This document shows, piece after piece, positions 1-8,425 of a stretch of DNA of 64,000 nucleotides. The stretch covers positions 372,001-436,000 of the forward strand of contig NZ_BMPD01000001.1 in the NCBI RefSeq assembly GCF_014647415.1, written 5' to 3'. Positions within the stretch are counted from its first letter, which is position 1. Each line of letters opens with the position of its first letter. Source of the DNA: Haloarcula sebkhae (GTDB lineage: Archaea > Halobacteriota > Halobacteria > Halobacteriales > Haloarculaceae). The notes beneath the pieces are model-generated. The model had not been told where the DNA came from and searched no databases. It worked only from the letters and a program-made list of their open reading frames with translations. Both the position numbers and the translations under genes were made by a program.

Positions 1-591
1 CTCGATGTAGTGGGTCGTCAGCAGAATCGTCGTGCCGGCGTCGTTCATCCGGTTGATGATCTCCCAGAGGTCGTGGCGGAGCTGGACATCAACCCCGGCC
101 GTCGGCTCGTCGAGGATGAGCAGATCCGGGTCGGAGACCAGCGCACGGGCGAGGACGAAGCGGCGTTTCATCCCGCCGGAGAGCCAGTCGAAGCGCGTGT
201 CGCGCTTGTCCCAGATGCCGACCGTCTTCAGGGCGTCTTCGGCGCGATCTCGGGCCTCGGCCCGACCGATGCCATGGTAGCCCGCCTTGTGTTCGAGTAC
301 CTCAATGATGGGGAAGAAACGGTCGACGTTGAACTCCTGTGGCGCGACGCCGATTCGGTCGCGAGCCTCCCGGTAGTCGTCTTCCACGTCGAAGCCAAAC
401 ACCTCGGCAGTCCCGCGGTCCTTGTGGACGAGGCCGACCAGCGTGTTGATGAACGTCGTCTTGCCGGCGCCGTTCGGGCCGAGGAGTCCGAAGAACTCAC
501 CCTGATCGACTGTCAGGTCCAAATCGTCGAGCGCCTGGACGTCGCCGTAGCGCTTCTGTAACCCACTGGCGCGTATCGCCGGTTCAGTCAT
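1..591 (-). CDS. ABC-2 type transporter ATP-binding protein (partial, C-terminus off the left edge)
   Basis: ATPase subunit of an ABC exporter, probably of the DrrA/CcmA/NatA type that pairs with an ABC-2 permease. The frame is open from ATG at 591 to base 1, giving 197 residues. It shows the Walker A motif GPNGAGKTT near residue 38, a Q-loop (VAPQEF), the signature LSGGMKRR near residue 140, Walker B LLILDEPTAGVD and the switch histidine in TTHYIE at the cut end. The permease gene would be expected beyond the left edge, so the exported substrate cannot be told. The reading frame is clear. Confidence 0.93.
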   Translation of the reverse strand, partial: MTEPAIRASGLQKRYGDVQALDDLDLTVDQGEFFGLLGPNGAGKTTFINTLVGLVHKDRGTAEVFGFDVEDDYREARDRIGVAPQEFNVDRFFPIIEVLEHKAGYHGIGRAEARDRAEDALKTVGIWDKRDTRFDWLSGGMKRRFVLARALVSDPDLLILDEPTAGVDVQLRHDLWEIINRMNDAGTTILLTTHYIE

Positions 592-712
592 TGCCGCCCT
601 TAGCGTGGCGACACCGAAAAACGCATTGAAGCCCCCGAAAACCGGCAGTTAGACTGAGACGAACTGACAGGAAAGACAACGCGGAGCGGTACCGTAAAGA
701 AGGGAACAGCCC

Positions 713-1072
713 CTACCGACCGAGGCGCTCGCGGGAGATACCGACGCCAGCCGGCGTGATGATGAGCTGGTCATCGTCCTTCTGGACGATGTCGCCGCCG
801 ACCTCGTTGGCGACCTGCTTGAGTTCGTCGCTGATGTGTTCCATCGTCCGGTCCTGCGTGGAGTGGCGCGTGATGTCCGCGACGACCACGTCGCCGTCGT
901 AGACGGCGTCTTTGATGTCGATGACGTCCTGCTTGTCGCTGATACGGGCGATCCGGACCTGGCGCTCGAGTTCCGTCCCGGTCATCTCGAATTCGTTCGC
1001 GTCCAGTTCGACGTAATCCTCGGTGTTCCGAGAGGATCCAGACTCCCCGAGGATCTTGCTCATCAGTCCCAT
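713..1072 (-). CDS. sepF: Archaeal cell-division protein SepF
   Basis: SepF (DUF552 family) anchors FtsZ to the membrane in archaea that lack FtsA. The 119-residue product starts MGLMSKILG, a short amphipathic membrane-targeting helix. A linker and the SepF fold follow, with the conserved D-x-x-D-x-x-x-A-V-x-x-G-x-x-V stretch (residues about 49-63) and a C-terminal GGDIV...ITPAGV segment. An upstream in-frame ATG at 1129 would add 19 residues. I prefer 1072 because the family normally starts at the membrane-targeting helix and because the extra 19 codons have low GC at third positions. The only nearby promoter (1175-1183) would then leave a leader of about 80 bases. Confidence 0.88.
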   Translation of the reverse strand: MGLMSKILGESGSSRNTEDYVELDANEFEMTGTELERQVRIARISDKQDVIDIKDAVYDGDVVVADITRHSTQDRTMEHISDELKQVANEVGGDIVQKDDDQLIITPAGVGISRERLGR

Positions 1073-1174
1073 GTCACTCACGGCGTGCGCTACCCGTTTC
1101 AACTTTTCGTCCATCGAGCGTATTGCCATAGCACCCCCTGAGCAGACGTGGTGACGGCCGAGAACGGCCTGCGA

Positions 1175-1191
1175 TGCATAAAACGTTATTC
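1175..1191. promoter_or_regulatory. Shared TATA region between sepF and the broken membrane-protein gene
   Basis: The sequence gcataaaacgttatt reads as a TATA-like box on both strands. On the minus strand, TTTTATGC would start a transcript near 1153 toward sepF. On the plus strand, AAAACGTTATTC would start one near 1215, just before the ATG at 1239. Inferred from motif and spacing only. Confidence 0.4.
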
Positions 1192-1238
1192 AGATGATGG
1201 AACGAATACTGACACTGATACGCACGTCCTCCATTAGG

Positions 1239-1635
1239 ATGACTCCCAGCACCATCGCAGCCGTCGATGGCGTGCTCTATGCCATCGGCGTGCTGTCGTG
1301 GCTGTTTGCAAACGGCGTCCATTTCTCGTCGCAGGACCCGACAAAACTCGTGTTCGGGGCCGGCTACGCCGCCGTTGGGATGGTCCTCGTAGCCGCCGTC
1401 GCTGTATCTCTGTAGCCGCCTTTCGCTTGTCACGCCGGTCCTCGTGACGATCTGGCTGCTTGGCAACACAGTGTCTCAGTGGCTGTACGGGACACATCTC
1501 CACCCGCTGTCGTCGTATCTCACCGTCTGGCCGTTGCTACTCGGGGTGGCCGTGGGCGCTGACGTGGGCGAAGCGGTTGTTAGAATCAGCATAGACCGTT
1601 CCCTCGACCGATTCGGGCTCCGACCGCTGGTGTGA
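1239..1635 (+). pseudogene. Small multi-pass membrane protein interrupted by a +1 frameshift
   Basis: Two open segments in different frames look like halves of one membrane protein of about 131 residues. The first runs from ATG 1239 to a stop at 1413-1415 and carries two hydrophobic helices (VLYAIGVLSWLFANGV and a second ending VLVAAVAVSL). The second continues in the next frame from about 1408 to 1635, with SRLSLVTPVLVTIWLLGN and a further helix ending VGADVGEAVVRIS. Removing one base in the tctctgtag tract (about 1406-1413) joins them without loss. I do not recognise the family. It may be real gene decay or a sequencing error. An alternative start at 1194 is less likely. Confidence 0.6.
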
Positions 1636-1661
1636 CCGGAGTACGATACCAGTGGATCGCG

Positions 1662-2141
1662 CTACACCGAGAACTCGAACAGGTCGTCGCCGACGTGGTG
1701 GAGCGATTTGACGACTTTCCCGCTGTCGCCGACCATGTCGTCGCCGTCGGTCTGTGCACGGCCGACAGCGAGGAACTTCCCGTGGGACTCCTCGTTGATG
1801 ACGACAAGGTCGCCCTCACTGACGTCATCGTCGGCCTCGGTGATACCTGGCCGCATGATGTCAGCGCCGTCCGAGACAAAGGAGACGGCCCCGGCGTCGA
1901 CAGTGACGATGTGTTTCTGGGGCGGATGCTGATTGGCACCTTGTACTGTGAGGAACGGTTCGCCGTTCAGATAGAGGACGAGCGGGTCGCCGTCGACGAG
2001 GACGACGTCCCAGTCGCTGTCGTCGAACTCGACCTTTTCGAAGCTGTCCGCGTCGAGTTCAACACCGAGGTTCTCCGACAGCGCCGTCGTGATGGTGTCG
2101 ACCTCGTCCGAACGGAGGTGGTGTCGCGACTTGACTTCCAT
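1662..2141 (-). CDS. PUA domain RNA-binding protein (archaeal MCT-1/Tma20-like)
   Basis: The 159-residue protein has an N-terminal alpha/beta domain (residues 1-75) and a C-terminal PUA domain (about 78-155). Motifs in the PUA part are VTVDAGAVSFVSDGADIMRPGI, split at the conserved MRPGI, then GDLVVINEESHGKFLAVGRA. This pre-PUA plus PUA layout matches archaeal relatives of MCT-1/Tma20 and eIF2D, which act in translation. The exact RNA target is unknown. It is divergent from the BtuF-like gene, with 95 bases between the starts. Confidence 0.82.
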   Translation of the reverse strand: MEVKSRHHLRSDEVDTITTALSENLGVELDADSFEKVEFDDSDWDVVLVDGDPLVLYLNGEPFLTVQGANQHPPQKHIVTVDAGAVSFVSDGADIMRPGITEADDDVSEGDLVVINEESHGKFLAVGRAQTDGDDMVGDSGKVVKSLHHVGDDLFEFSV

Positions 2142-2236
2142 GCCCGCGTCTCGTCGGCGACAGAGGGTAAGCGTAACGAAGCGCGCGGGCGATGTGGCGG
2201 ACGCAAGCTTTTGTTCGCGCGGGCCAAGGTCGGGGT

Positions 2237-3148
2237 ATGCGAGTCGTCACGCTCCTGCCCTCGGCGACGGAGATCGTCTACGCGCTCGGCGTCGAGCCGG
2301 TCGGTGTCTCACACGAATGTGACCATCCGCCGGCAGCCCGCGAGAAGCCGTCGGTCAATCGGTCGCGCGTCGATCCGACGGCGTCGAGCGGCGAGATCAA
2401 CGAGCAGGTCGCGGCTGCCGAAGAGAGTGACGGCGTCTACGCCATCGACCACGAGACACTCGCGGAACTGGAGCCAGACCTCATTGTCACCCAAGGCGTC
2501 TGTGACGTGTGTGCCGTCGACCACGTGGTTGTCGCCGAAGCCGTCGAGGAACTGGGGCTGGACGCCGACGTACTGACGCTTGATGTCCACAGCCTCGATG
2601 ATCTGTTCGAGTCCATCCACCGGGTCGGCGCGGCGGTCGAGCGCGACGAGCGCGCCGCCGAACTCGTTGCGGACCTCCGGGACCGCGTCGCAGCAGTGGA
2701 AACGACAGCGACGCGGGCCGAGACGGCCCCTCGCGTGGCGGTACTCGACTGGCTCGACCCGGTGATGGCTGCCGGGCACTGGGTCCCGGAGATGATCGAG
2801 ATGGCGGGCGGCACCTACGGGATGGAGGAAGACGGCGCTCACTCCCGGCCGCGCGAGTGGAAAGAAGTCGTCGAATACGACCCAGAGGTGCTGGTGGCCG
2901 CACCGTGTGGCTTCGACGTGGCACAGACCCGCGAGAACCTCACAGACCTGACCAGACGACCCGGGTTCGACGACCTGACTGCGGTTCGGGACGGCCGGGC
3001 GTACGTGATGGACGGTCACCACTACGTGAATCGATCCGGGCCGCGGCTCGTGGACACGCTCGAGTTCCTGGCGGCGCTCGTCCACCCAGATCTGTTCGAG
3101 ACACCGCCGCGGGACGCCGTCGTAGAACTCGGGACAGTTCGGGCCTAA
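2237..3148 (+). CDS. BtuF-like cobalamin/metal-chelate substrate-binding protein
   Basis: A 303-residue protein of the helical-backbone binding-protein family (BtuF/FepB type), starting MRVVTLLPSATEIVYALG, the typical first strand and helix of the BtuF fold. The ATG at 2237 leaves no signal peptide or lipobox, so as read the protein is cytoplasmic; an upstream in-frame start at 2192 does not create one either. Signal-less BtuF-like proteins are common in archaea and may bind corrinoids inside the cell, which is inference here. No ABC permease or ATPase lies next to it. Its TAA stop overlaps the stop codon of the convergent gene at 3145. Confidence 0.82.
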   Translation: MRVVTLLPSATEIVYALGVEPVGVSHECDHPPAAREKPSVNRSRVDPTASSGEINEQVAAAEESDGVYAIDHETLAELEPDLIVTQGVCDVCAVDHVVVAEAVEELGLDADVLTLDVHSLDDLFESIHRVGAAVERDERAAELVADLRDRVAAVETTATRAETAPRVAVLDWLDPVMAAGHWVPEMIEMAGGTYGMEEDGAHSRPREWKEVVEYDPEVLVAAPCGFDVAQTRENLTDLTRRPGFDDLTAVRDGRAYVMDGHHYVNRSGPRLVDTLEFLAALVHPDLFETPPRDAVVELGTVRA

Positions 3149-3516
3149 GCGGCGGCTGCGGCCAGACCGACGTAAGTGTTACCGAGGACGACAACCGCGC
3201 CGAGGACGACGACAGACAGGAGCCAGGCCCGCCACAGCGGGACCCGCTCGACCACGTCACGACACTCCAGCAGGACGACGCCGACGTAGAGGACGACTGC
3301 CATCTTCAGCGCAATCACGAGCAGCGGTTCGTGGATAAGGAGGACTCGTATCCACGGGTTGGCCTCCAGCCCCGGCCCGGCGAACTGCGCGGCGAACAGC
3401 GTCGACAGCGCGTCGCCGAAGCCCCAGACGAGCACCAGCGAGAACACCAGTTCGACGTAGCTGGGCTTCTCAAAGCGAACTGAGAAGGGGTGAGAGGCGT
3501 GGTCAGGACGGGACAT
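3145..3516 (-). CDS. DUF5658-like membrane protein
   Basis: A 123-residue integral membrane protein with about three helices: residues 21-46, 60-82 and 92-115. The GDALSTLFAAQFAGPGLEANP region resembles the D-x-x-S/T-T...G-x-E-x-NP signature of DUF5658 proteins; the motif is written here at 20 residues or fewer, G-D-A-L-S-T to E-A-N-P, residues 33-54. Its role is unknown. It converges on the BtuF-like gene, with stop codons overlapping by two bases. Confidence 0.7.
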   Translation of the reverse strand: MSRPDHASHPFSVRFEKPSYVELVFSLVLVWGFGDALSTLFAAQFAGPGLEANPWIRVLLIHEPLLVIALKMAVVLYVGVVLLECRDVVERVPLWRAWLLSVVVLGAVVVLGNTYVGLAAAAA

Positions 3517-3611
3517 GTGGGTCGTTGTCCCGACTCGTGGCTATCGTGACATAAACCTCGGTTCCGCAGTATCAGCCGTGAGAATCAGACAGGAGAATGG
3601 AGCGGTTCCAG

Positions 3612-4427
3612 TCAGTCCTCGGCGAGCGAACAGCGACCCTCGTAGCTAGCGTCGGCGACGCTGGCGATAGCGGGGTCGTCGCCGCACACCGGGCAGTCGG
3701 GTTTGGCAGCGACAGGGATCTCCTCAAAGGACATCTCGGCGGCGTCGTAGGCGACGAGTCGCCCCTCCAGCGTCTCGCCGTAGTCCATTGCGAGTTTGAC
3801 GACTTCGGTCGCCTGCATGCATCCGATAGTGCCCGGCAGGACACCGAGAACGCCCGCAGTCGCGCAGTCGGGGACGGTGCCCTCCGGTGGGGCCTCGGGG
3901 AACAGACAGCGGTAACATGGGCTGTCGCCCGAGAACGTCGTCACCTGCCCCTCGAACTGGAAGATCGCCCCGTGGGAGAACGGCGTGCCCGAGAGCGTGC
4001 AGGCGTCGTTGACAAGAAAGCGCGTGGCGAAGTTGTCGGAGGCGTCGACGACGATGTCGTAGTCAGCCACTAGATCGGTCGCGTTCTCCCGCGCCAGCCG
4101 CAGTTCGTGGCGGTCGACGGTCACGTCGGGGTTGAGCCCGGTCACGAATTCGGCGGCGCTGTCGACCTTTGGCCGGCCAACGTCGTCATCACCGTGGATG
4201 ACCTGCCGCTGGAGGTTCGACCGCTCGACCACGTCGTCGTCAACGATCCCGAGCCGGCCGATGCCCGCAGCCGCGAGGTACTGGAGGACTGGTGCGCCGA
4301 GGCCGCCGGCCCCGACGACCAGTACATCGGTGTCGAGCAGCGCGGCCTGGCCCTCCGGCCCGACGTCGTTCATGATGATGTGCCGGGAGTAGCGGTCAAG
4401 CTGTTCTGGGTCCAGATCCGGTCGCAT
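3612..4427 (-). CDS. ubaA: E1-like SAMP-activating enzyme UbaA (ThiF/MoeB/HesA family)
   Basis: This 271-residue enzyme adenylates the C-terminal glycine of ubiquitin-like SAMP proteins. In haloarchaea it serves both protein modification (sampylation) and sulfur transfer for molybdopterin and tRNA thiolation. Visible features are the ATP-binding GAGGLG at residues 39-44, the R-x-N-L-x-R-Q motif (69-75), zinc-binding pairs C171/C174 and C245/C248, and a candidate catalytic cysteine C188 in DCATAG, the position known for Haloferax UbaA. I chose ATG 4427 (MRPDLDPEQ) because an upstream start at 4535 adds 36 residues outside the family. Two sulfurtransferase genes are in the window but far away. 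Confidence 0.92.
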   Translation of the reverse strand: MRPDLDPEQLDRYSRHIIMNDVGPEGQAALLDTDVLVVGAGGLGAPVLQYLAAAGIGRLGIVDDDVVERSNLQRQVIHGDDDVGRPKVDSAAEFVTGLNPDVTVDRHELRLARENATDLVADYDIVVDASDNFATRFLVNDACTLSGTPFSHGAIFQFEGQVTTFSGDSPCYRCLFPEAPPEGTVPDCATAGVLGVLPGTIGCMQATEVVKLAMDYGETLEGRLVAYDAAEMSFEEIPVAAKPDCPVCGDDPAIASVADASYEGRCSLAED

Positions 4428-4509
4428 AGTGGTCGTACGCCACCCGGAGAAATAAACGACTGGTTCGTCTCGAGTGTTTTGAGCTGTAGGGCCGAGATGT
4501 CCAACCGGC

Positions 4510-5496
4510 TCAGTTGTTGCGCTGGAGGTCCGCAACGAGGTCGTCTATCGCCTGATTGATCTCGGTGAGCAGATCTGTTTGCTCATCGGATTCGTCGGCG
4601 ATATCGGCCGTGCTGTCGGCGATATCCTTGGCTGTGTCCGCGGACTGGTCGATCATGCTGGCCACTTCCTCGGTCGAGGCGGCCTGCTGGTCCGTAGCCG
4701 TCGCGACCTCCTCGATGCCGTTGTTGACTTCGCGGACGGTGTCGTCGATCTCTTCGAGGATTTCGGTCGATTCCTCGACGGTGTCGATCCCATCGTCGAT
4801 CTCCTCGTTGCTCTCTTCGAGGCTCTCGACGGCGTTTTCGGTATCGTCCTGAATGCCGTCGATCATCTGCTCGATGGTCGTCGCCTGCTCCTGTGACTCC
4901 TCGGCGAGGCTCTTGACCTCGTTTGCGACGACGGCGAACCCCTCACCCGCTTCGCCGGCGCGAGCGGCCTCGATGGACGCGTTCAGCGCCAGCATGTTGG
5001 TCTGGTCGGCGATGTCGTTGATGACGTCGACGATCTCGTCGATCTCCTGAACGCTCTCCTGAATCGTCTTGACGTCCTCGGCAACGCTGTCGGCCGCCTG
5101 CTGGATGTTCTCCATCGCCTCGTGGACATCGTCAGCGTTCCCCTGCCCGCGCTCGGCGAGTTCCTTCGCTTCGCGGGAGGCCGCGGACACCTCTTCGGAC
5201 GACGAGGCGATCTGCTCGACCGACGCAGAGAGGTTCGACACTTCGTTTGCGATGTCTGTCAGGCTCTCGTACTGCTCGGCGGCCTGTTCGCGGATGTCGG
5301 CGGTTTCCTCCGCGATGCCGACTGACGACCCCTCCAACTCGGACAGCATCGTCTGAATCTCGCTTGCGGCAGCGTGACTGTAGCCGGCCTCCGTGTCGAT
5401 ATTCTCCGAGATATCACTCTGAATGTCCGCGCCGATATTGTCGTCGATCCCCGAACCTGTTTGACCCCGTACATTTTCCGTCGGTCTCTCAGCCAT
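4510..5496 (-). CDS. Soluble methyl-accepting chemotaxis-type transducer
   Basis: A 328-residue transducer with no membrane segment and no HAMP domain. Residues about 1-45 form a short acidic head and the rest is the coiled-coil signalling domain. The CheA/CheW-binding hairpin tip is clear: [20 protein letters not shown], then [16 protein letters not shown]. Glutamine/glutamate pairs in the flanking helices are candidate methylation sites. A TATA-like box at 5520-5530 places transcription at the ATG at 5496, so I prefer it over the GTG at 5508. With no recognisable sensor domain, the stimulus is unknown; the protein presumably joins cytoplasmic or receptor arrays. Confidence 0.88.
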   Translation of the reverse strand: MAERPTENVRGQTGSGIDDNIGADIQSDISENIDTEAGYSHAAASEIQTMLSELEGSSVGIAEETADIREQAAEQYESLTDIANEVSNLSASVEQIASSSEEVSAASREAKELAERGQGNADDVHEAMENIQQAADSVAEDVKTIQESVQEIDEIVDVINDIADQTNMLALNASIEAARAGEAGEGFAVVANEVKSLAEESQEQATTIEQMIDGIQDDTENAVESLEESNEEIDDGIDTVEESTEILEEIDDTVREVNNGIEEVATATDQQAASTEEVASMIDQSADTAKDIADSTADIADESDEQTDLLTEINQAIDDLVADLQRNN

Positions 5497-5519
5497 AGTA
5501 GTCGTCACAATGGACGGGG

Positions 5520-5530
5520 AATATAAAACG
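5520..5530 (-). promoter_or_regulatory. TATA box of the soluble transducer gene
   Basis: On the minus strand this reads CGTTTTATATT, centred about 29 bases before the ATG at 5496. That spacing fits a leaderless archaeal transcript and supports this start. Confidence 0.6.
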
Positions 5531-5585
5531 AGTTGCCCAATAGTATCAGAGTCGATATCTGGAACGGCGTTCGTCGACCATCGTG

Positions 5586-7088
5586 TCAGCAGTCGTACAG
5601 CGTGCGGTACTTCTCATCGGCGTAGTTGAGGAAGTGCTCAGCGGTGAAGGTTTCACCCGTCGCTTCTTCCACGAGGTCGTCAGTCCGATAGCGTGCGCCG
5701 TGCTGATGGACGTTCTCGGTGAGCCAGTCGTGGATCGGGTCGAACTCGCCGGCGCGGACGTGGTCGTCGAAGCCGTCGATGTCCTGCCGAGCGTGGTGGT
5801 CCAGTTGCGCGGCCAGCACCGACCCGAGCGTGTAGGTCGGGAAGTAACCGAAGGACCCGTTGGTCCAGTGGATGTCCTGCAGACAGCCCTCGGCGTCGGT
5901 GTCGGGACGGACGCCGAGATACTCCTCCATCTTGTCGTTCCAGACCGCCGGCACGTCCGCCACGTCGAGGTCCCCGCGGATGAGGTCGCGCTCGATTTCG
6001 AAGCGGACGATGATGTGCATATGGTAAGTCAGTTCGTCCGCTTCGACCCGGATGAGATTGTCGTCGTACACCTCGTTGAACGCTTCGTAGAACTGCTGGG
6101 CGGTGGCGTCAGTCCCGAGGTGGTCGTTGGCCGTCTCAGTGAAGAAGTCCCAGAACGGGCGTGAACGACCGACGTGGTTCTCCCAGAAGCGGGACTGTGA
6201 CTCGTGGACCGAGAGGTCGCGGTTGTCGCCCAGCGGCGTGCCGTACTGCTCCTGTGGCAGGCCGAGCGTGTAGGTGGCGTGGCCGAACTCGTGGATGGTC
6301 GAGCCCAGCGCGTCTAGCGGGTCCTCGGGGGTGAAGCGGGTAGTGACGCGGGCGTCGAACTGTGTCCCCATCGAGAACGGGTGGGGCGCGGTGTCGAGGC
6401 GGCCGCGGTCCCAGTCGTACCCTAGCGTGTCCAGCGCCGTCTCGACGAGGGCGTGCTGTGTGTCGTCGTCGTACGTCCCCTCGAACGGGTCCGCAAGCGT
6501 CACGTCGCTGTCGGCGATGTCGTCGATGAGCGGGACGAGCGCGTCTCGCAGGTCCGTCAGCACGTCCTCGGCGGTGTCGATGCCGAGGTACGGTTCGTAT
6601 TCCTCGAACAGCACCTCGTAGGGGTCACGGTCGGGGTCGATGGCGGCGGCGTACTCCCGGCGGAGTTCTACGAGTTCTTCGAGCGTGTCAGCGAAGGCGT
6701 CGAAGTCGTCCTCGGCCTTGGCCTCCTTCCAGACCGGCAGGGCGTTCGAGGACGCCTCGGAAATGCGTTCGACCAGATCGGCGGGAACCTTGGTGGCCCG
6801 CTCGTGGTCCTGCCGGACCTCCCGGACGACAGCCGCCTGCTCGGGGTCGAGGTCGGCATCGTCGAGTTCGTCCAGCCAGTCGGCCAGGTCGTCGTCAGTC
6901 AGCAGTTCGTGATGGAGCGTGGAGATGGCGGAGGTCTGCTTCGCCCGGGCCGGCGTGCCGGCGTCGGGCATCATCACCTGCTGGTCCCAGTTGAGGACGC
7001 CGCCGGCGTCCTGGACGTAGTGGAGGCGGCGGACGTGGTCGAGGAACTGCTCGTACGTGGACTCGGTGTCCTCGCTCGCTGTTGCCAT
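5586..7088 (-). CDS. Carboxypeptidase Taq (M32 family metallocarboxypeptidase)
   Basis: A 500-residue cytoplasmic zinc carboxypeptidase that removes C-terminal amino acids from peptides, of the Taq/Pfu carboxypeptidase family, whose members are about 500 residues. The zinc motif HEFGH lies mid-protein ([14 protein letters not shown]) and is followed by the family motif [15 protein letters not shown]. The C-terminal [13 protein letters not shown] is also typical of M32. The M20-family peptidase gene next to it, also on the minus strand 98 bases away, may take part in the same peptide turnover, but each probably has its own promoter. Confidence 0.94.
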   Translation of the reverse strand: MATASEDTESTYEQFLDHVRRLHYVQDAGGVLNWDQQVMMPDAGTPARAKQTSAISTLHHELLTDDDLADWLDELDDADLDPEQAAVVREVRQDHERATKVPADLVERISEASSNALPVWKEAKAEDDFDAFADTLEELVELRREYAAAIDPDRDPYEVLFEEYEPYLGIDTAEDVLTDLRDALVPLIDDIADSDVTLADPFEGTYDDDTQHALVETALDTLGYDWDRGRLDTAPHPFSMGTQFDARVTTRFTPEDPLDALGSTIHEFGHATYTLGLPQEQYGTPLGDNRDLSVHESQSRFWENHVGRSRPFWDFFTETANDHLGTDATAQQFYEAFNEVYDDNLIRVEADELTYHMHIIVRFEIERDLIRGDLDVADVPAVWNDKMEEYLGVRPDTDAEGCLQDIHWTNGSFGYFPTYTLGSVLAAQLDHHARQDIDGFDDHVRAGEFDPIHDWLTENVHQHGARYRTDDLVEEATGETFTAEHFLNYADEKYRTLYDC

Positions 7089-7186
7089 ACGGCGGGGTTA
7101 GGCTGGCGACGGTAAAGACCCGATGCCGCCGGTAAGGGGTGCACTGGCTAACAGGGCATATCAAGGCGACACGGAACAGTCGCCAA

Positions 7187-8269
7187 TCACTCGGACGGCC
7201 ACGACTCGGCGACGCGCTCGTAGACGTTCCGACATCGTTCGACGACGGTTAGCGACACGCTCTCGTCGGCGGTGTGTGCCTCGCCGGGTTCGGCCGCGCC
7301 GACAACGACGCAGTCCGTTCCGGCCTGGGCGAGCCAGCCGGCATCGGTCGCGTGCGGTTTGACGACGTGTTCGGGTGTAGCGTCCTGAGCCGCGGTAGCG
7401 GCGTCCAGCACCCTCTCCGCGAAGTCGGCGTCCCCACAGGCCATCGGCGGGAGGTCCTGGTCAACGCGCCAGGACACACCGTCGATGGCTTCGACCCTAT
7501 CAAGCGGTGCGCGCTCGTCGGGGACCGTCCGCTCGTCGACGGTGACCGCACAGCGCTCTGGGATGACGTTCCAGGCCGAACCCCCGTCAATCTCGGTGGC
7601 GGCGACGCTCCCGTTCATCTCGTGGCCGAGAACTGTCGTCGACGGGAAGTCGAGGTCCCGAACCACGTCGACGGCGTCGGTCGCGCGGTAGATGGCGTTC
7701 GTGCCCGCGTCGGGTTCGCTGGCATGGGCCGCCGCGCCTTCAGCAACAATAGTCGATCCGCGCCGACCTTTGTGCGCGACGGCCACATCCGTGACACCGG
7801 GTGCAGAGTAGCCGGTCGACCCCTCACCGACGACGGCGTAGTCGGGCGCGAAGCCATCCTCGATAGCGGCCTGGCAGCCGACCCCGCCCTGTTCCTCGCC
7901 GACGAAGGAGGCGAAGACCAGTTCGCTGGCGGGGTCGGCGTCCCGGAAGGCCAGCATCGCCGCGGCGACACACCCTTTCATGTCCGCCGCACCACGGCCA
8001 TAGAGGCGGCCGTTGCGTTCCTCGATGACGTACTCGCCGTCGGCGTCGACCTGCGACTCGTCCGGCGGGACGACGTCGTGGTGGCCGACAAGTGCCAGCG
8101 AGTCGTCGCCATGGCCCTTTCGCGCGATGACGTTGCCGTGGTCGTCACGGCTGACGCGTGCATTGGTGTGCTCCCGTAGCCACGTCAGGATATACTCCCC
8201 CGCAGCCGCTTCGTCGTCGTGACTGGAGATCGAAACGAGGTCGTGAGTCAGCGACGGCAGCGTCTCCAT
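7187..8269 (-). CDS. M20 family metallopeptidase (ArgE/DapE-like deacylase)
   Basis: A 360-residue dinuclear-zinc hydrolase of the ArgE/DapE/carboxypeptidase G2 family. Metal and catalytic residues are in place: H63 and D65 in GHHDVVP, D96 in GRGAADMKG, and E125/E126 in GEEQGG, plus a downstream VVGEGSTG. The frame stays open for another 625 codons upstream, but that part is antisense to the PIN/ATPase gene. The ATG at 8269 (METLPSLTHD) is the natural family start. The substrate (N-acyl amino acid or dipeptide) cannot be set from sequence; N-acetylornithine or N-succinyl-diaminopimelate are possibilities. Confidence 0.87.
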   Translation of the reverse strand: METLPSLTHDLVSISSHDDEAAAGEYILTWLREHTNARVSRDDHGNVIARKGHGDDSLALVGHHDVVPPDESQVDADGEYVIEERNGRLYGRGAADMKGCVAAAMLAFRDADPASELVFASFVGEEQGGVGCQAAIEDGFAPDYAVVGEGSTGYSAPGVTDVAVAHKGRRGSTIVAEGAAAHASEPDAGTNAIYRATDAVDVVRDLDFPSTTVLGHEMNGSVAATEIDGGSAWNVIPERCAVTVDERTVPDERAPLDRVEAIDGVSWRVDQDLPPMACGDADFAERVLDAATAAQDATPEHVVKPHATDAGWLAQAGTDCVVVGAAEPGEAHTADESVSLTVVERCRNVYERVAESWPSE

Positions 8270-8391
8270 ACCGTGGTTCGGGAGCGCGGACAGCAAAAAA
8301 TCCGCGGCGCGCTCGCGGGTTCGTGGTCTAACTGCTCGGAAAGACTGCCAAGCACTGCCCGCCCCGACCGATATCGGAGCGGGAGACTCCA

Positions 8392-8404
8392 CACCCTTAT
8401 CAAC
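8392..8404 (+). promoter_or_regulatory. TATA-like box of the PIN/ATPase gene
   Basis: The sequence cacccttatcaac is centred about 28 bases before the ATG at 8426, which fits a leaderless transcript. It lies in the 156-base divergent gap between the M20 peptidase and the PIN/ATPase gene. Confidence 0.45.
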
Positions 8405-8425
8405 GGCAGTCTCCAACGTTCGCGT

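Noticed and set aside
713-1129. Longer SepF start at 1129
   Set aside because: The added 19 residues have low third-position GC and precede the membrane-targeting helix that normally starts the protein.
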